DNA of 64,000 nucleotides from Alphaproteobacteria bacterium PA4 (GCA_002256005.1 NKIQ01000001.1:62001-126000), one strand, 5' to 3'. Positions 18,194 through 26,980 are shown, counted from the stretch's first letter. Translations and numbers: made by a program. The notes: generated from the letters alone by a model not told the origin.

Positions 18194-19082
18194 GCCAGCA
18201 TTGTACGGCGGCATCGAGCTCGGCGGCACCAAGACCCTGGTGGCTATCGGCGATGCCGCGGGCGGGTTTCGGGCGCGCATCACGCTACCGACCGCGGCAC
18301 CGGCGGTACTGCTGCCACAGATCGGCGCCTTTCTTGCCGATCATGCCGCTGAGGGGGCGCTCGCCGGGCTGGGTGTCGGCGCTTTTGGCCCCATCGTCAT
18401 CGACCAGGCGGCGAGCGATTATGGCCGACTGCTGGAAACCAACAAGCCAGGCTGGAGCGGCTTCGATCTTGTCGGCGCGCTGCGCAATGTCAGCTCGGCG
18501 CCGATCAAGCTGGTCACCGATGTGGCGGCAGCGGGCATCGGCGAGGCACGGCTGGGGGCGCTGCGCGGCGTCGCGCTCGGTCTTTACCTGACCATCGGCA
18601 CCGGCATCGGCGGTGCCGTGCTGCACCACGGCCTGCCGTTACCGGCACTGCTGCATCCGGAAATCGGCCATATTCCGCTGCTGCGCCAGGCCGACGATGC
18701 CAGCCCGTCCACCTGTCGTTTCCATGCCCATTGTGCCGAAGGGCTGGCCGCCGGCCCCGCGATTGCGGCGCGCTTTGGTCGGTCGCTCAATCACTTTTCC
18801 AGCGATGGGGTCGAACAGGGGCTGGTTGCCGAGTATCTGGGGCAATTGGTGGCGACATTGGTGCTGACCTTGTCACCACACCGCATCGTCATTGGCGGCG
18901 GCGTCGGCAGTGCGCCCGGCCTGATACCGGCCGTGGAGGCGGCGATGTTGCGCCAACTCGCCGGCTATGGTGGTGCCGCGACCGCGACGGGCTATCTGTG
19001 CCCGCCGACGCTGGCGGGAGACGCCGGTATCGTCGGTGCGCTGTGCTGCGCGGCCGACGCGCCCCTCGCCATGGCGGCCTGA
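18186..19082 (+). CDS. ROK-family hexokinase (fructokinase/mannokinase, GmuE-like)
   Basis: A 298-residue ROK sugar kinase. The phosphate-binding motif is GGIELGGTKT, the probable catalytic Asp lies in KLVTDVAAAG, GTGIGG follows, and HPEIGHI leads into the zinc loop STCRFHAHCAEGLAAGPAI. That His/Cys loop is typical of bacterial fructokinases and mannokinases. GTG 18186 is preferred because GGAGA sits 8 bases upstream; the ATG at 18177 would leave no RBS spacing. It overlaps the MFS gene and is followed by phosphomannose isomerase, which favours mannose as substrate. Confidence 0.85.
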   Translation: MREPALYGGIELGGTKTLVAIGDAAGGFRARITLPTAAPAVLLPQIGAFLADHAAEGALAGLGVGAFGPIVIDQAASDYGRLLETNKPGWSGFDLVGALRNVSSAPIKLVTDVAAAGIGEARLGALRGVALGLYLTIGTGIGGAVLHHGLPLPALLHPEIGHIPLLRQADDASPSTCRFHAHCAEGLAAGPAIAARFGRSLNHFSSDGVEQGLVAEYLGQLVATLVLTLSPHRIVIGGGVGSAPGLIPAVEAAMLRQLAGYGGAATATGYLCPPTLAGDAGIVGALCCAADAPLAMAA

Positions 19083-19085
19083 ACC

Positions 19086-19886
19086 ATGCCGCCGATCCGC
19101 CTGACGCGCCGTACCGTCACCAAGCCATGGGGGCGCCGCGACCTGCCGGCCGCGCTGGACAGCGCCGACGCGCCGATCGGCGAAATCTGGTTCGAACATC
19201 CGAACAGGGCGCTGCCGATCCTCATCAAATGGTTGTTCACGTCCGACCGACTGTCGGTACAGGTCCACCCCGATGATGCTCAGGCAGCCGCCAGCGGGCT
19301 GCCCAGCGGCAAGGAAGAATGCTGGGTGGTCGTCGATGCGGAGCCCGGTGCAACGCTGGGTATCGGAACCCGCAAACCCTTGCATGCGGAAGCGCTGCGC
19401 GCGGCGGCCCTGTCCGGCGACATCGTCGAGCTGCTCGATTGGAAACCGGTTGTCGCCGGGGACTGGTTCCACATCGCGCCCGGCACCGTGCATGCCATTG
19501 GTGCCGGGGTCACGCTGGTCGAGGTGCAGCAGTTTGCCGATGTCACCTATCGGCTGTTCGACTATGGCCGTGCCCGCGCCTTGCATGTCGATGATGGTGT
19601 CGCGGTCAGCCGCGCCGAACCCTATAACGATCCGCGCCACGGCCGACTCGGCCCGCAGGGCGCGGCGCGGCTGCTGTCGCGCTGCGCATCCTTCACGCTT
19701 TGGCATGCCGGTGGTGCGGCACTTGCGGATCTGCCGGCCACCGATCTGTGGTTGGTGCCGCTTGCCGGCCGCATCGATCTCGAGGGCGTGATCGCCGGTC
19801 CAGGCGACATACTCTATGGTCCGATCGGCACCGCAGTGACGAGCGTGGATTTCGCCTGTCTCATCGTCATGGCGACCGCGCCCTGA
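19086..19886 (+). CDS. manA: Class I mannose-6-phosphate isomerase
   Basis: A 266-residue short type I phosphomannose isomerase. Zinc ligands: Q59 and H61 in VQVHPDD, E78 in KEECW, H136 in PGTVHAIG. It interconverts mannose-6-P and fructose-6-P. It is 3 bases after the kinase, as the last operon gene. Its presence indicates the hexose released in this pathway is mannose rather than glucose, though ManA also serves GDP-mannose synthesis and glycan genes follow at once. Confidence 0.9.
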   Translation: MPPIRLTRRTVTKPWGRRDLPAALDSADAPIGEIWFEHPNRALPILIKWLFTSDRLSVQVHPDDAQAAASGLPSGKEECWVVVDAEPGATLGIGTRKPLHAEALRAAALSGDIVELLDWKPVVAGDWFHIAPGTVHAIGAGVTLVEVQQFADVTYRLFDYGRARALHVDDGVAVSRAEPYNDPRHGRLGPQGAARLLSRCASFTLWHAGGAALADLPATDLWLVPLAGRIDLEGVIAGPGDILYGPIGTAVTSVDFACLIVMATAP

Positions 19887-19947
19887 CGATCGGTGCGCGC
19901 GCGGGGCGCATGACAGGGCGGCGCCGATCGCCTAGAGACGCGGCGTT

Positions 19948-21033
19948 TTGAAGATCGCCTTTGATCCTTTCATCTTTGCCATGCAGGAACATGGTGGTGT
20001 CTCCCGTGTCCATGCCCGATTGGCGGCGGGCATGGCCGAGGCCGGCCATGAGGTGCGCATCCTCTCGCCACTCTACACCAACGCCTATCTGTCCGATCTA
20101 CCCGCAGGCCTGGTTCGCGGTCGGCGCCTGGCGATGTCGCGCCACGCCAGCCGCATTGCGCGGTTGGCGGGTGATTTGCTGCTGGCACCGCAACTGGCGC
20201 TTTTTCAGCCCGATATCGTGCAGGATTGTTTCTACAGCCCCGCCGTACAGCCGCCGCGTGGTTCCCGGCTGGTCGTGATGGTCCATGACATGATCCACGA
20301 ATTGTTCCCGCAACATTTCCCGGCGGATGACCGGACCGCGGCACGCAAGGCCGCCGCCATTGCCCGCGCCGACCATATTCTCTGCATTTCCGAAAGCACC
20401 CGTGCCGACCTGCTGGCGCGTTTTCCAGACGTTGCGGCCAAGACCAGCGTCACGTTGCTCGCCGTTGACCAGCCGCAGATCCCGATCATGCGCAACGCGC
20501 CGGCGCGACCCTTTCTGCTCCATGTCGGCCAGCGCGGCGGTTACAAGAATTTTTCCGCGCTACTGTCAGCATATGCGGCGTCGCCTCTGCTGCATGACAG
20601 CCATGATCTGCTGGCAGTCGGTGGCGGCGCCTTCACCCCCGCCGAACAGGCCGCAATCGTCAGCCATAGCCTTGCCGGCAAGGTCCACCAGCGCGGCGCC
20701 GACGATGGGCAACTGCGCCAGCTTTATGCAGATGCCGCGCTGTTCGTGTTTCCATCGCTCTACGAAGGCTTCGGCATGCCGCCATTGGAGGCGATGACGG
20801 TCGGCACGCCGGTGGTGGTGGTGCAGGCCAGCGCCATGCCGGAAATCTGCGGGGACGCTGCCGAATATGCCGAAAACGGGGATGCCGAAGCGCTAAGGGC
20901 CGCTATCGAAGCCCTGCTGTTGTCGCCAACGCGACAGGCGGAGCTTGCCGCCGCCGGGCAACAACGGCTCGCAAAATTTCGGTGGCAACGCACCACGGGT
21001 GACGTGCTGGCAGCCTATCAGCGACTTGTCTGA
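19948..21033 (+). CDS. GT4-family glycosyltransferase
   Basis: A 361-residue GT-B protein starting at TTG 19948. N-terminal GGVSRVHARLAAGMAEAGHEV is the acceptor-domain start. The C-terminal donor site has LFVFPSLYEGFGMPPLEAM with the E-x7-E pattern and SAMPEICGDAAEY. It transfers a sugar from a nucleotide donor to a growing surface glycan; donor and acceptor cannot be read. Its last 16 bases overlap the convergent Wzz-like gene. Confidence 0.85.
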   Translation: MKIAFDPFIFAMQEHGGVSRVHARLAAGMAEAGHEVRILSPLYTNAYLSDLPAGLVRGRRLAMSRHASRIARLAGDLLLAPQLALFQPDIVQDCFYSPAVQPPRGSRLVVMVHDMIHELFPQHFPADDRTAARKAAAIARADHILCISESTRADLLARFPDVAAKTSVTLLAVDQPQIPIMRNAPARPFLLHVGQRGGYKNFSALLSAYAASPLLHDSHDLLAVGGGAFTPAEQAAIVSHSLAGKVHQRGADDGQLRQLYADAALFVFPSLYEGFGMPPLEAMTVGTPVVVVQASAMPEICGDAAEYAENGDAEALRAAIEALLLSPTRQAELAAAGQQRLAKFRWQRTTGDVLAAYQRLV

Positions 21034-22001
21034 CCGCCGCGCCCGCCGCGTTGCAACCCGGCGGGCAGCGGCAGCAGCGCCAGGATCAGCCCCAACCCCA
21101 GCCCGGCGATACTGGCGCCCAGGACCAGTGCCACCACACGCGGCTTTGCCGGCTCGGGACTGACCTGTACCCCATCAAAATATTCGATCGCATAAGGCGT
21201 GCTACCGGAATTGCGCATGCCGCGCTGTTCGGCTTGCGCCAAGGCCAGAAGCAACGCCCGGCGCTCGCCGGCCGGCAGCCTGTGCCGCAACTGCTGCGAC
21301 AGAAAGGCGATATGATCCGCGGTTCGCTGTGTCTGTTGCTCGCGCAGCCAGCGGACAGTGGAGTCGGTCACCGCGCTCAGAAACCGGGCAGCAAACATCG
21401 GGTCGGTATGGCTGAAGTGCACGGTCGACATAGGGCTGAGCGCACTTTGCTGCACCTGCACCGAATCGGCGATATAGTGCTGCATGGCCATGGCATCGGG
21501 CGCCCGCCACGGCGTTGTCGACCGGCCGAGCGCCGTGTTGATATAAGACAGGGCGCCGTCGATCAGGCCAGGCGACGGGGCATGCCAGCTGTTTTGGCGT
21601 CCGTCCCATTGTGCGGCAAAGATGATGTGCATCAGAGCCGGATCGCGGGCCAGGCGCGCGGCAACGTCCGGCGCATGGATGCCCGCGATGAAAGTCTGAA
21701 AAGGTGACACGGCCGCGCTCTCACCACCCTGTCCGGCCAGAGTTGCAAGCGCGCCTGGCAGCCGCTTGTCGCTGGGGCTGGCTGCCGGATAGATCTTCAG
21801 CTCTGCGGCATAAAGATACTCGGTCTGGCGCAGAAACAGGATGGCAAGGCCAAAGCCGACAACCAGACCGACCAATGGTAGCCACCAGCGCTGCCGCACA
21901 CGGTATAGCTGCAGGTGCAACCAGGGCGTTTCGGCGGTGATGTTGGCGCCTGTCATTGTGGCAGCGGCGTCGCCAAACGGCCCCGCATCATTGACTGTCA
22001 C
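21018..22001 (-). CDS. Wzz-type polysaccharide chain-length/co-polymerase protein
   Basis: A 327-residue protein with the Wzz layout. TM1 is at about 40-58 after a short cytoplasmic arm, followed by a large periplasmic region with a helical middle part (TQRTADHIAFLSQQL), and a Pro/Gly-rich TM2 near 283-305 after PEPAKPRV. It has no tyrosine-kinase domain. It regulates export or length of a surface polysaccharide. The start overlaps the stop of the sensor kinase gene (ATGA), so it is co-expressed with the two-component system. Confidence 0.8.
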   Translation of the reverse strand: MTVNDAGPFGDAAATMTGANITAETPWLHLQLYRVRQRWWLPLVGLVVGFGLAILFLRQTEYLYAAELKIYPAASPSDKRLPGALATLAGQGGESAAVSPFQTFIAGIHAPDVAARLARDPALMHIIFAAQWDGRQNSWHAPSPGLIDGALSYINTALGRSTTPWRAPDAMAMQHYIADSVQVQQSALSPMSTVHFSHTDPMFAARFLSAVTDSTVRWLREQQTQRTADHIAFLSQQLRHRLPAGERRALLLALAQAEQRGMRNSGSTPYAIEYFDGVQVSPEPAKPRVVALVLGASIAGLGLGLILALLPLPAGLQRGGRGGQTSR

Positions 22002-23329
22002 AGCAGCAGCCGGAAGCGGGTGCCTTGTGGCGCGACCGGTTCGCAGCTCAATGCCGCGTCATGGGCAAGAGCGATCTGGCGGGCGAGACTGAGACCGACG
22101 CCGGTGCCTTCGCTCTTCGTCGAGAAGAAGGGCAGGAATATATCCTGGCGCAGATCTTCGGGAACGCCGGGGCCATTGTCGATGACATCGATGGCGGTAC
22201 GGCCGCCGGGCAGGGCGGTGCCGACCAGGCTGACAGCAGGTGAAGGCTGGGTCGCAGCGGCCTCGGCGGCATTGCGCAACAGGTTGATCAGCAGCTGCGC
22301 CAGCAGATCGGGGTCGGCGTCGATGGCAAGGCCCGGCGGCGCCAGATCGATGGTCAGCGGCAATGTCGGCCAGTCGCTTTCGAACAGGCGCTTCAGTTCG
22401 GCGAACAGCGTCGCGAGTTCGACGCGTCGCCGGCGCAGCGTCGGTGGCCGTGTCAACTGCCGATAGGTGCGAACGAAATGCATGACGCCTTCGGCGCGGC
22501 GGGCCACCGTTTCGATGGCGGCGCGGGCATCGGCGATGGCGGGATCATGACCGGTGTCGGCGGCGGCGATCAGGCTGGCGGCGGTTGCCGACAGGCTGGT
22601 CACCGGCGTCATCGAATTCATGATCTCATGCGTCAACACCCGCACCAGATCGGTCTGCGCCGCCAGTTCGGCGCGGTCCAGCTCCTGCTGGATAGGCTGA
22701 ACAGCGAGGATGCGAAGCTGTGCGCCGCGCGCCTGTCGCACGTCCGACATGATCAGCAACGCCGCCACCGGGGCGCCGGCCAGGTTGAGCTGCGTTGATC
22801 GTCGCTCACCGGGCTTCATCGTCGCGATGTCGCTGACAAAGCCATCGCCGAACGACGCGAGGTCCTCGATCCGCACCGCGTTGCCGGGGGCCAGCAGGCG
22901 CCGTGCCGCCTTGTTGAGCAGGCTCAGCCGGCCGGCGGGATCGAGGCTGAGCAAGGCGCCGGGTGCATCATCGAGCATTGCCGACAGGAAGCGATTGTCA
23001 TCCTGGGTTTCGGCGCGTTCGCTGCGCAGCCGCGCCATGGCATCGTTCAGGCTCGCAGCCAGCGTATCGAAGCCGCCGCCATTGCCGCTGAAGGCCATGG
23101 TGAAATCGCCATTGCTGACCGATTCGACAAAGCGCGCGACGGCGAGATTGGTGCGCCGTACAAACAGCCAGACTTCGGCGAGGGCGACGCCCGTCGCAAG
23201 GCCAGCCAGCAGGGTCGTGGCGTAAAGACCGGGCCGCGTCAGCACCCAGGCGAGCAATGCCCCGGCCGCGAGCAGCAGGGCGATGCGCAGCACCAGCCCT
23301 ATTTCGAATCGGGTGCCAAGGCCATTCAC
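21998..23329 (-). CDS. Sensor histidine kinase (NtrY-like)
   Basis: A 443-residue kinase. Two N-terminal membrane segments (about 10-30 and 36-56) with almost no periplasmic loop, HAMP-like region 57-110, PAS-like region 112-215, H-box LTHEIMNSMTPV with phosphorylated H234, and C-terminal ATPase boxes (LLINLLRNAAEAA, DNGPGVP, TGVGLSL). The short loop suggests it senses a membrane or cytoplasmic signal. It lies 4 bases after the sigma-54 response regulator and is coupled to the Wzz gene. Confidence 0.9.
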   Translation of the reverse strand: MNGLGTRFEIGLVLRIALLLAAGALLAWVLTRPGLYATTLLAGLATGVALAEVWLFVRRTNLAVARFVESVSNGDFTMAFSGNGGGFDTLAASLNDAMARLRSERAETQDDNRFLSAMLDDAPGALLSLDPAGRLSLLNKAARRLLAPGNAVRIEDLASFGDGFVSDIATMKPGERRSTQLNLAGAPVAALLIMSDVRQARGAQLRILAVQPIQQELDRAELAAQTDLVRVLTHEIMNSMTPVTSLSATAASLIAAADTGHDPAIADARAAIETVARRAEGVMHFVRTYRQLTRPPTLRRRRVELATLFAELKRLFESDWPTLPLTIDLAPPGLAIDADPDLLAQLLINLLRNAAEAAATQPSPAVSLVGTALPGGRTAIDVIDNGPGVPEDLRQDIFLPFFSTKSEGTGVGLSLARQIALAHDAALSCEPVAPQGTRFRLLL

Positions 23330-23333
23330 GCCG

Positions 23334-24719
23334 TCACAGTCCGTGCTTTTCCATGCGCCGATAGAGCGAAGCCCGGGTCAGCCCCAGTTCGCCGGCGGCG
23401 TTGGAAATATTCCAGGCGTGTTTCTGCAGTGCGCGTTCGATGATGCGGCGCTCGGTCCGTTCCAGGTTCATGTCGAGGTCGGTTTCGCCTGGCGTCGGTG
23501 CGATGTCGATCGCGGCGGCAGCACGCGGCAGTGGGAAATCTTCGGCGACAAAGGCTTCGCCGCCAGCGAGGATCACGGCGCGTTCCGCGGCATGGCGCAG
23601 GGCGCGCACATTGCCGGGCCAGGCATAGGCGGCCAGCGTCGCCGCCAGATCGTCCGGCATGCTGGGCAGGGCCTTGCCATATTTCCTCGCATAAAGCGCC
23701 AGATAGTGCTGGAGCAGCACCGGTACATCGCCGGGCCGCTCCCGCAGCGGTGGCAGCGTGATCTCGACGGTGTTCAGCCGGAACAGCAGGTCGGGGCGGA
23801 AGCGGCGTTCGTCGGCAAGGGCTTTCGCATCGAGGTTGGTCGCGGCAATGACGCGGACGTCGAAGTCCATGGCCCGGTTGCTGCCGACCGGTGTCACCTT
23901 TCTCTGTTCGAGAACGGTCAGCAATTTGGGTTGCAGGTGCAGCGGCAGATTGCCGATTTCATCGAGAAAGATGGTGCCGCCGTCTGCCGCCTGAAAACGC
24001 CCGATGCGGTCGGCACGGGCGTCGGTGAAGGCCCCCTTCACATGGCCGAACAATTCGCTGTCGAACAGGCTTTCGGCGATGGCGCCGAGATCGACCGACA
24101 GGAACGGCTTGTCGGCGCGGCGCGAGCGCGCATGAAGTTCGCGCGCGATCAATTCCTTGCCGGTACCATTCTCGCCGAGCACCAGCACATTGGCATCCGT
24201 GGGGGCGACGCGATCGACAAGGGCGTGTATCATGCGCATCGCCGGGGAGGTGCCGAGCAAGGGGCTTTCCGGGCGGGTTGTCGCCACGATTTCCGCCAGT
24301 TTCTGCTGGCTGACAGCGGCATCGCGGCGGCTGCGTCCGAGTGCCGCCGCGGTCTTCACCGTCGTGACCAGCCGGTCATTGTCCCAGGGTTTGGTGACGA
24401 AATCGGTGGCGCCGCGCTTCATCGCTTCGACAGCCGTGGCGATGCCACCATGCGCCGTGATGATGATGACAACGGCTTCGGCATCGAGACTGCGGATCGT
24501 ATCGAGAGCGCGAAAACCCTCGGCACCGCTGGATGCGCCGCGCGAGAAGTTCATGTCGAGCAGGATCACATCGGGCTGATGCGCGGCGATCAGGCCGGGC
24601 AGGGCCGCCGGATCATGGGTGGTGATGACCCGGGCGAACTGGTCGCGCAACAGCAGCCGGGCAGACAGCGCGACATCGGCATCATCATCGACGATCAGGG
24701 CGGTGCCGACGGCGGTCAT
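23334..24719 (-). CDS. Sigma-54-dependent response regulator (NtrC-type)
   Basis: A 461-residue three-domain activator. REC has phosphoacceptor D55 (VILLDMNF) and K110. The AAA+ domain has Walker A GENGTGKE (182-189), the L1 loop GAFTDA (229-234) and Walker B FLDEIG (251-256). A C-terminal Fis-type helix-turn-helix contains NISNAAGELGLTRASLYRRM. The L1 loop differs from canonical GAFTGA at the fifth residue. It probably activates the sigma-54 promoter at 26981 through the palindromes at 26878 and 26899. A related palindrome upstream of its own start suggests autoregulation. Confidence 0.92.
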   Translation of the reverse strand: MTAVGTALIVDDDADVALSARLLLRDQFARVITTHDPAALPGLIAAHQPDVILLDMNFSRGASSGAEGFRALDTIRSLDAEAVVIIITAHGGIATAVEAMKRGATDFVTKPWDNDRLVTTVKTAAALGRSRRDAAVSQQKLAEIVATTRPESPLLGTSPAMRMIHALVDRVAPTDANVLVLGENGTGKELIARELHARSRRADKPFLSVDLGAIAESLFDSELFGHVKGAFTDARADRIGRFQAADGGTIFLDEIGNLPLHLQPKLLTVLEQRKVTPVGSNRAMDFDVRVIAATNLDAKALADERRFRPDLLFRLNTVEITLPPLRERPGDVPVLLQHYLALYARKYGKALPSMPDDLAATLAAYAWPGNVRALRHAAERAVILAGGEAFVAEDFPLPRAAAAIDIAPTPGETDLDMNLERTERRIIERALQKHAWNISNAAGELGLTRASLYRRMEKHGL

Positions 24720-24742
24720 CGGGGCTGCGGGTTCCTCGGTTA

Positions 24743-24760
24743 CTGTTCATTTCCGTACAG
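24743..24760. promoter_or_regulatory. Candidate binding site of the sigma-54 response regulator (autoregulatory)
   Basis: CTGTTC-ATTTCC-GTACAG has the same 6-6-6 design as the two sites at 26878 and 26899. It lies 24 bases upstream of the regulator start codon and about 140 bases upstream of the divergent UDP-xylose synthase gene, so either gene could be controlled. Confidence 0.6.
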
Positions 24761-24898
24761 AAGCGCAGGCGGCATGAACAGGGGGAACCGCCACATGGAC
24801 GCCACGGCCCGACCAGCGCCGCGTTGACATCGCTGCCGTGATGGGTTTTTGGGTCGCGCCGTCAATTCTTGATGGCCGTACCAGACAAGGCCTTTTGC

Positions 24899-25849
24899 AT
24901 GTCGCTTTCCACGCAGCGTATTCTCGTCACCGGTGGCGCCGGGTTTCTGGGCTCGCATCTTTGTGATCGGCTGATAGCGGCGGGTCATGATGTGCTGTGC
25001 GCGGACAATTTCTTTACCGGCAGCAAGGTCAATGTCGCGCATCTGATCGGGCATCCGCGTTTCGAGCTGATGCGTCACGACGTGACCTTCCCGCTCTATG
25101 TCGAGGTCGATCGCATCTTCAATCTCGCCTGTCCGGCCAGTCCCGTGCATTATCAGCATGACCCGGTGCAGACGACCAAGACCAGCGTCCATGGCGCCAT
25201 CAACATGCTCGGGCTGGCCAAGCGCATCAAGGCGCGCATTCTCCAGGCCTCGACCAGCGAGGTCTATGGCGATCCTGAAGTTCACCCCCAGCGCGAGGAT
25301 TATTGGGGCCGGGTCAACCCGGTCGGCATCCGCAGCTGCTATGATGAAGGCAAGCGCTGTGCCGAAACGCTGTTCTTCGACTATCACCGCCAGCATGGTC
25401 TCGATATCAAGGTGGTGCGCATCTTCAACACCTATGGCCCGCGCATGCACCCCAATGATGGACGCGTTGTCAGCAATTTCATCGTGCAGGCGCTGCGTGG
25501 CGAGGACATCACCATCTATGGCGATGGCCAGCAGAGCCGCAGCTTCTGCTATATGGACGATCTGCTCGATGCCATGCAGGCGATGATGGAATCGCCGGCC
25601 GATTTCCCGGGGCCCGTCAACATCGGCAACCCCGGTGAGTTCACTATGCTGGAACTGGCCGAACAGGTGCTGGCCCAGGTCGGTGGGCCGTCGAAGCTGA
25701 AGTTCATGCCATTGCCCCAGGATGATCCGCGCCAGCGCCAGCCCGATATCAGCCTGGCGCGCGAGCGGCTGGGCTGGGAGCCCAAGGTGCCTCTGGCCGA
25801 AGGGCTGAAGCATACCATCGCCTATTTCCGCGACCGCATCGCGGGGTGA
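24899..25849 (+). CDS. UDP-glucuronate decarboxylase (UDP-xylose synthase)
   Basis: A 316-residue extended SDR. NAD site TGGAGFLG (11-18), catalytic T/S-E region [14 protein letters not shown], and Tyr148-x3-Lys152 in SCYDEGK. The whole matches UXS enzymes, including [18 protein letters not shown]. It converts UDP-glucuronate to UDP-xylose for glycan synthesis. An in-frame ATG exists at 24869, but the fold starts at 24899. The stop shares a base with the next ATG. Confidence 0.9.
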   Translation: MSLSTQRILVTGGAGFLGSHLCDRLIAAGHDVLCADNFFTGSKVNVAHLIGHPRFELMRHDVTFPLYVEVDRIFNLACPASPVHYQHDPVQTTKTSVHGAINMLGLAKRIKARILQASTSEVYGDPEVHPQREDYWGRVNPVGIRSCYDEGKRCAETLFFDYHRQHGLDIKVVRIFNTYGPRMHPNDGRVVSNFIVQALRGEDITIYGDGQQSRSFCYMDDLLDAMQAMMESPADFPGPVNIGNPGEFTMLELAEQVLAQVGGPSKLKFMPLPQDDPRQRQPDISLARERLGWEPKVPLAEGLKHTIAYFRDRIAG

Positions 25850-26799
25850 TGCAAAGCGCGGTCCTGTTTCTCGTCTTCAACCGGCCGGAAACGACGGTTC
25901 GGGTGTTCGAGAGCATTCGCCGGGCGCAGCCACCACGCCTCTATGTTGCCGCCGATGGCCCCCGCCCGGCGCGTGCCGGGGAGCCGGAACGCTGTGCCGA
26001 GGTGCGTGCAATTGCAACGGCCGTCGACTGGCCCTGCAAGGTCGAGACACTGTTTCGCGACGAAAATCTCGGTTGCAAGCGCGCGGTCTCGGGCGCCATC
26101 GACTGGTTTTTTGCGAACGAGGCTGAGGGTGTCATCCTCGAAGACGACATCCTGCCCGATCCGAGCTTCTTTCCCTATTGCGATGCGCTGCTTGCCCGCT
26201 ATCGCGACGATGCCAATGTCGCGATGATCAGTGGCTGCAATCTGATCGGTGACCGCCATGGCGCCGACGCCAGCTATGTGTTCACGCACTATATGCACAT
26301 CTGGGGCTGGGCGAGCTGGCGGCGCGCCTGGTGTCACTATGATGCCGACATGGCCGGCTGGGCCGACCCGGCAGCAAAACGCAAGCTTGCCGATGTGCTC
26401 GGCAACCGGCCGCGGGCGATGGCCTATTGGTCCGGCATTTTCGACCAGATGGCGGCTGGAACCATCGACACCTGGGACTATCAATGGGTCTTCGCGGCCT
26501 GGATGCGGGACATGATCGCCACCATACCCGCGCATTGCCTTATCGAGAACATCGGTTACGGGGCCAACGCCACGCATACAACAGGCGACATGCCGAAAGC
26601 CGTGCGCGCCGCGCGGCCCAGGCCGATGGCGTTTCCGCTGTGTCATCCGGATCGCTCCGAGGTTCGGATGATCGACCTGCTGGAAGAACAACATGCCTTC
26701 GGGTTGACGTGGCAAAACGCGTTGCGAGCGCGTCTGGCGCACGTGCCGCTGCTGCGGCGCTTGGTGAATGGTGTGCGGACGGCATTGAACCGGCGATAG
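25849..26799 (+). CDS. GT-A-fold glycosyltransferase-like protein
   Basis: A 316-residue protein with a nucleotide-sugar-transferase fold. N-terminal VLFLVFNRPETTVRVFESI, YVAADGPR, and the metal-site-like LEDDILPDPSFF (EDD). HIWGWASWRRAW and WDYQW are the conserved middle motifs of this GT2-like group often labelled hemolysin HlpA-like. It is translationally linked to the UDP-xylose synthase (TGATG), suggesting a xylosyl or other sugar transfer. The exact reaction is unknown. Confidence 0.7.
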   Translation: MQSAVLFLVFNRPETTVRVFESIRRAQPPRLYVAADGPRPARAGEPERCAEVRAIATAVDWPCKVETLFRDENLGCKRAVSGAIDWFFANEAEGVILEDDILPDPSFFPYCDALLARYRDDANVAMISGCNLIGDRHGADASYVFTHYMHIWGWASWRRAWCHYDADMAGWADPAAKRKLADVLGNRPRAMAYWSGIFDQMAAGTIDTWDYQWVFAAWMRDMIATIPAHCLIENIGYGANATHTTGDMPKAVRAARPRPMAFPLCHPDRSEVRMIDLLEEQHAFGLTWQNALRARLAHVPLLRRLVNGVRTALNRR

Positions 26800-26877
26800 C
26801 GGCGCAAGGGTCGTACTCCGCACGAGTTCGAAAAGGCCTGTGCCGATGCCATCGTCATCACCGCTGCCGGGCCGGCG

Positions 26878-26895
26878 CTGTCCACTATCGGACAG
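26878..26895. promoter_or_regulatory. Enhancer-like palindrome 1 (CTGTCC-N6-GGACAG)
   Basis: Perfect 6-bp arms with a 6-base spacer. It begins exactly 21 bp before palindrome 2, about 120 bp upstream of the start site predicted from the sigma-54 promoter at 26981. Confidence 0.65.
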
Positions 26896-26898
26896 GCC

Positions 26899-26916
26899 CT
26901 GTTCGAATTCGAACAC
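26899..26916. promoter_or_regulatory. Enhancer-like palindrome 2 (CTGTTC-N6-GAACAC)
   Basis: The core TGTTCGAATTCGAACA (26900-26915) is a perfect 16-bp palindrome. It sits two helical turns from palindrome 1, on the same face of the helix, as expected for tandem activator dimers. Confidence 0.65.
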
Positions 26917-26980
26917 TCCGCGGCGCGGATGGCGCGGTGCTTCAGCGGAAAAACACTGGAAATTCAGTGATAATCGTAAC

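Noticed and set aside
24844-24857. GG-N10-GC spacing upstream of the UDP-xylose synthase gene as a sigma-54 promoter
   Set aside because: Only the invariant GG and GC match; the rest (GGTTTTTGGGTCGC) has no TGGCAC or TTGC character.
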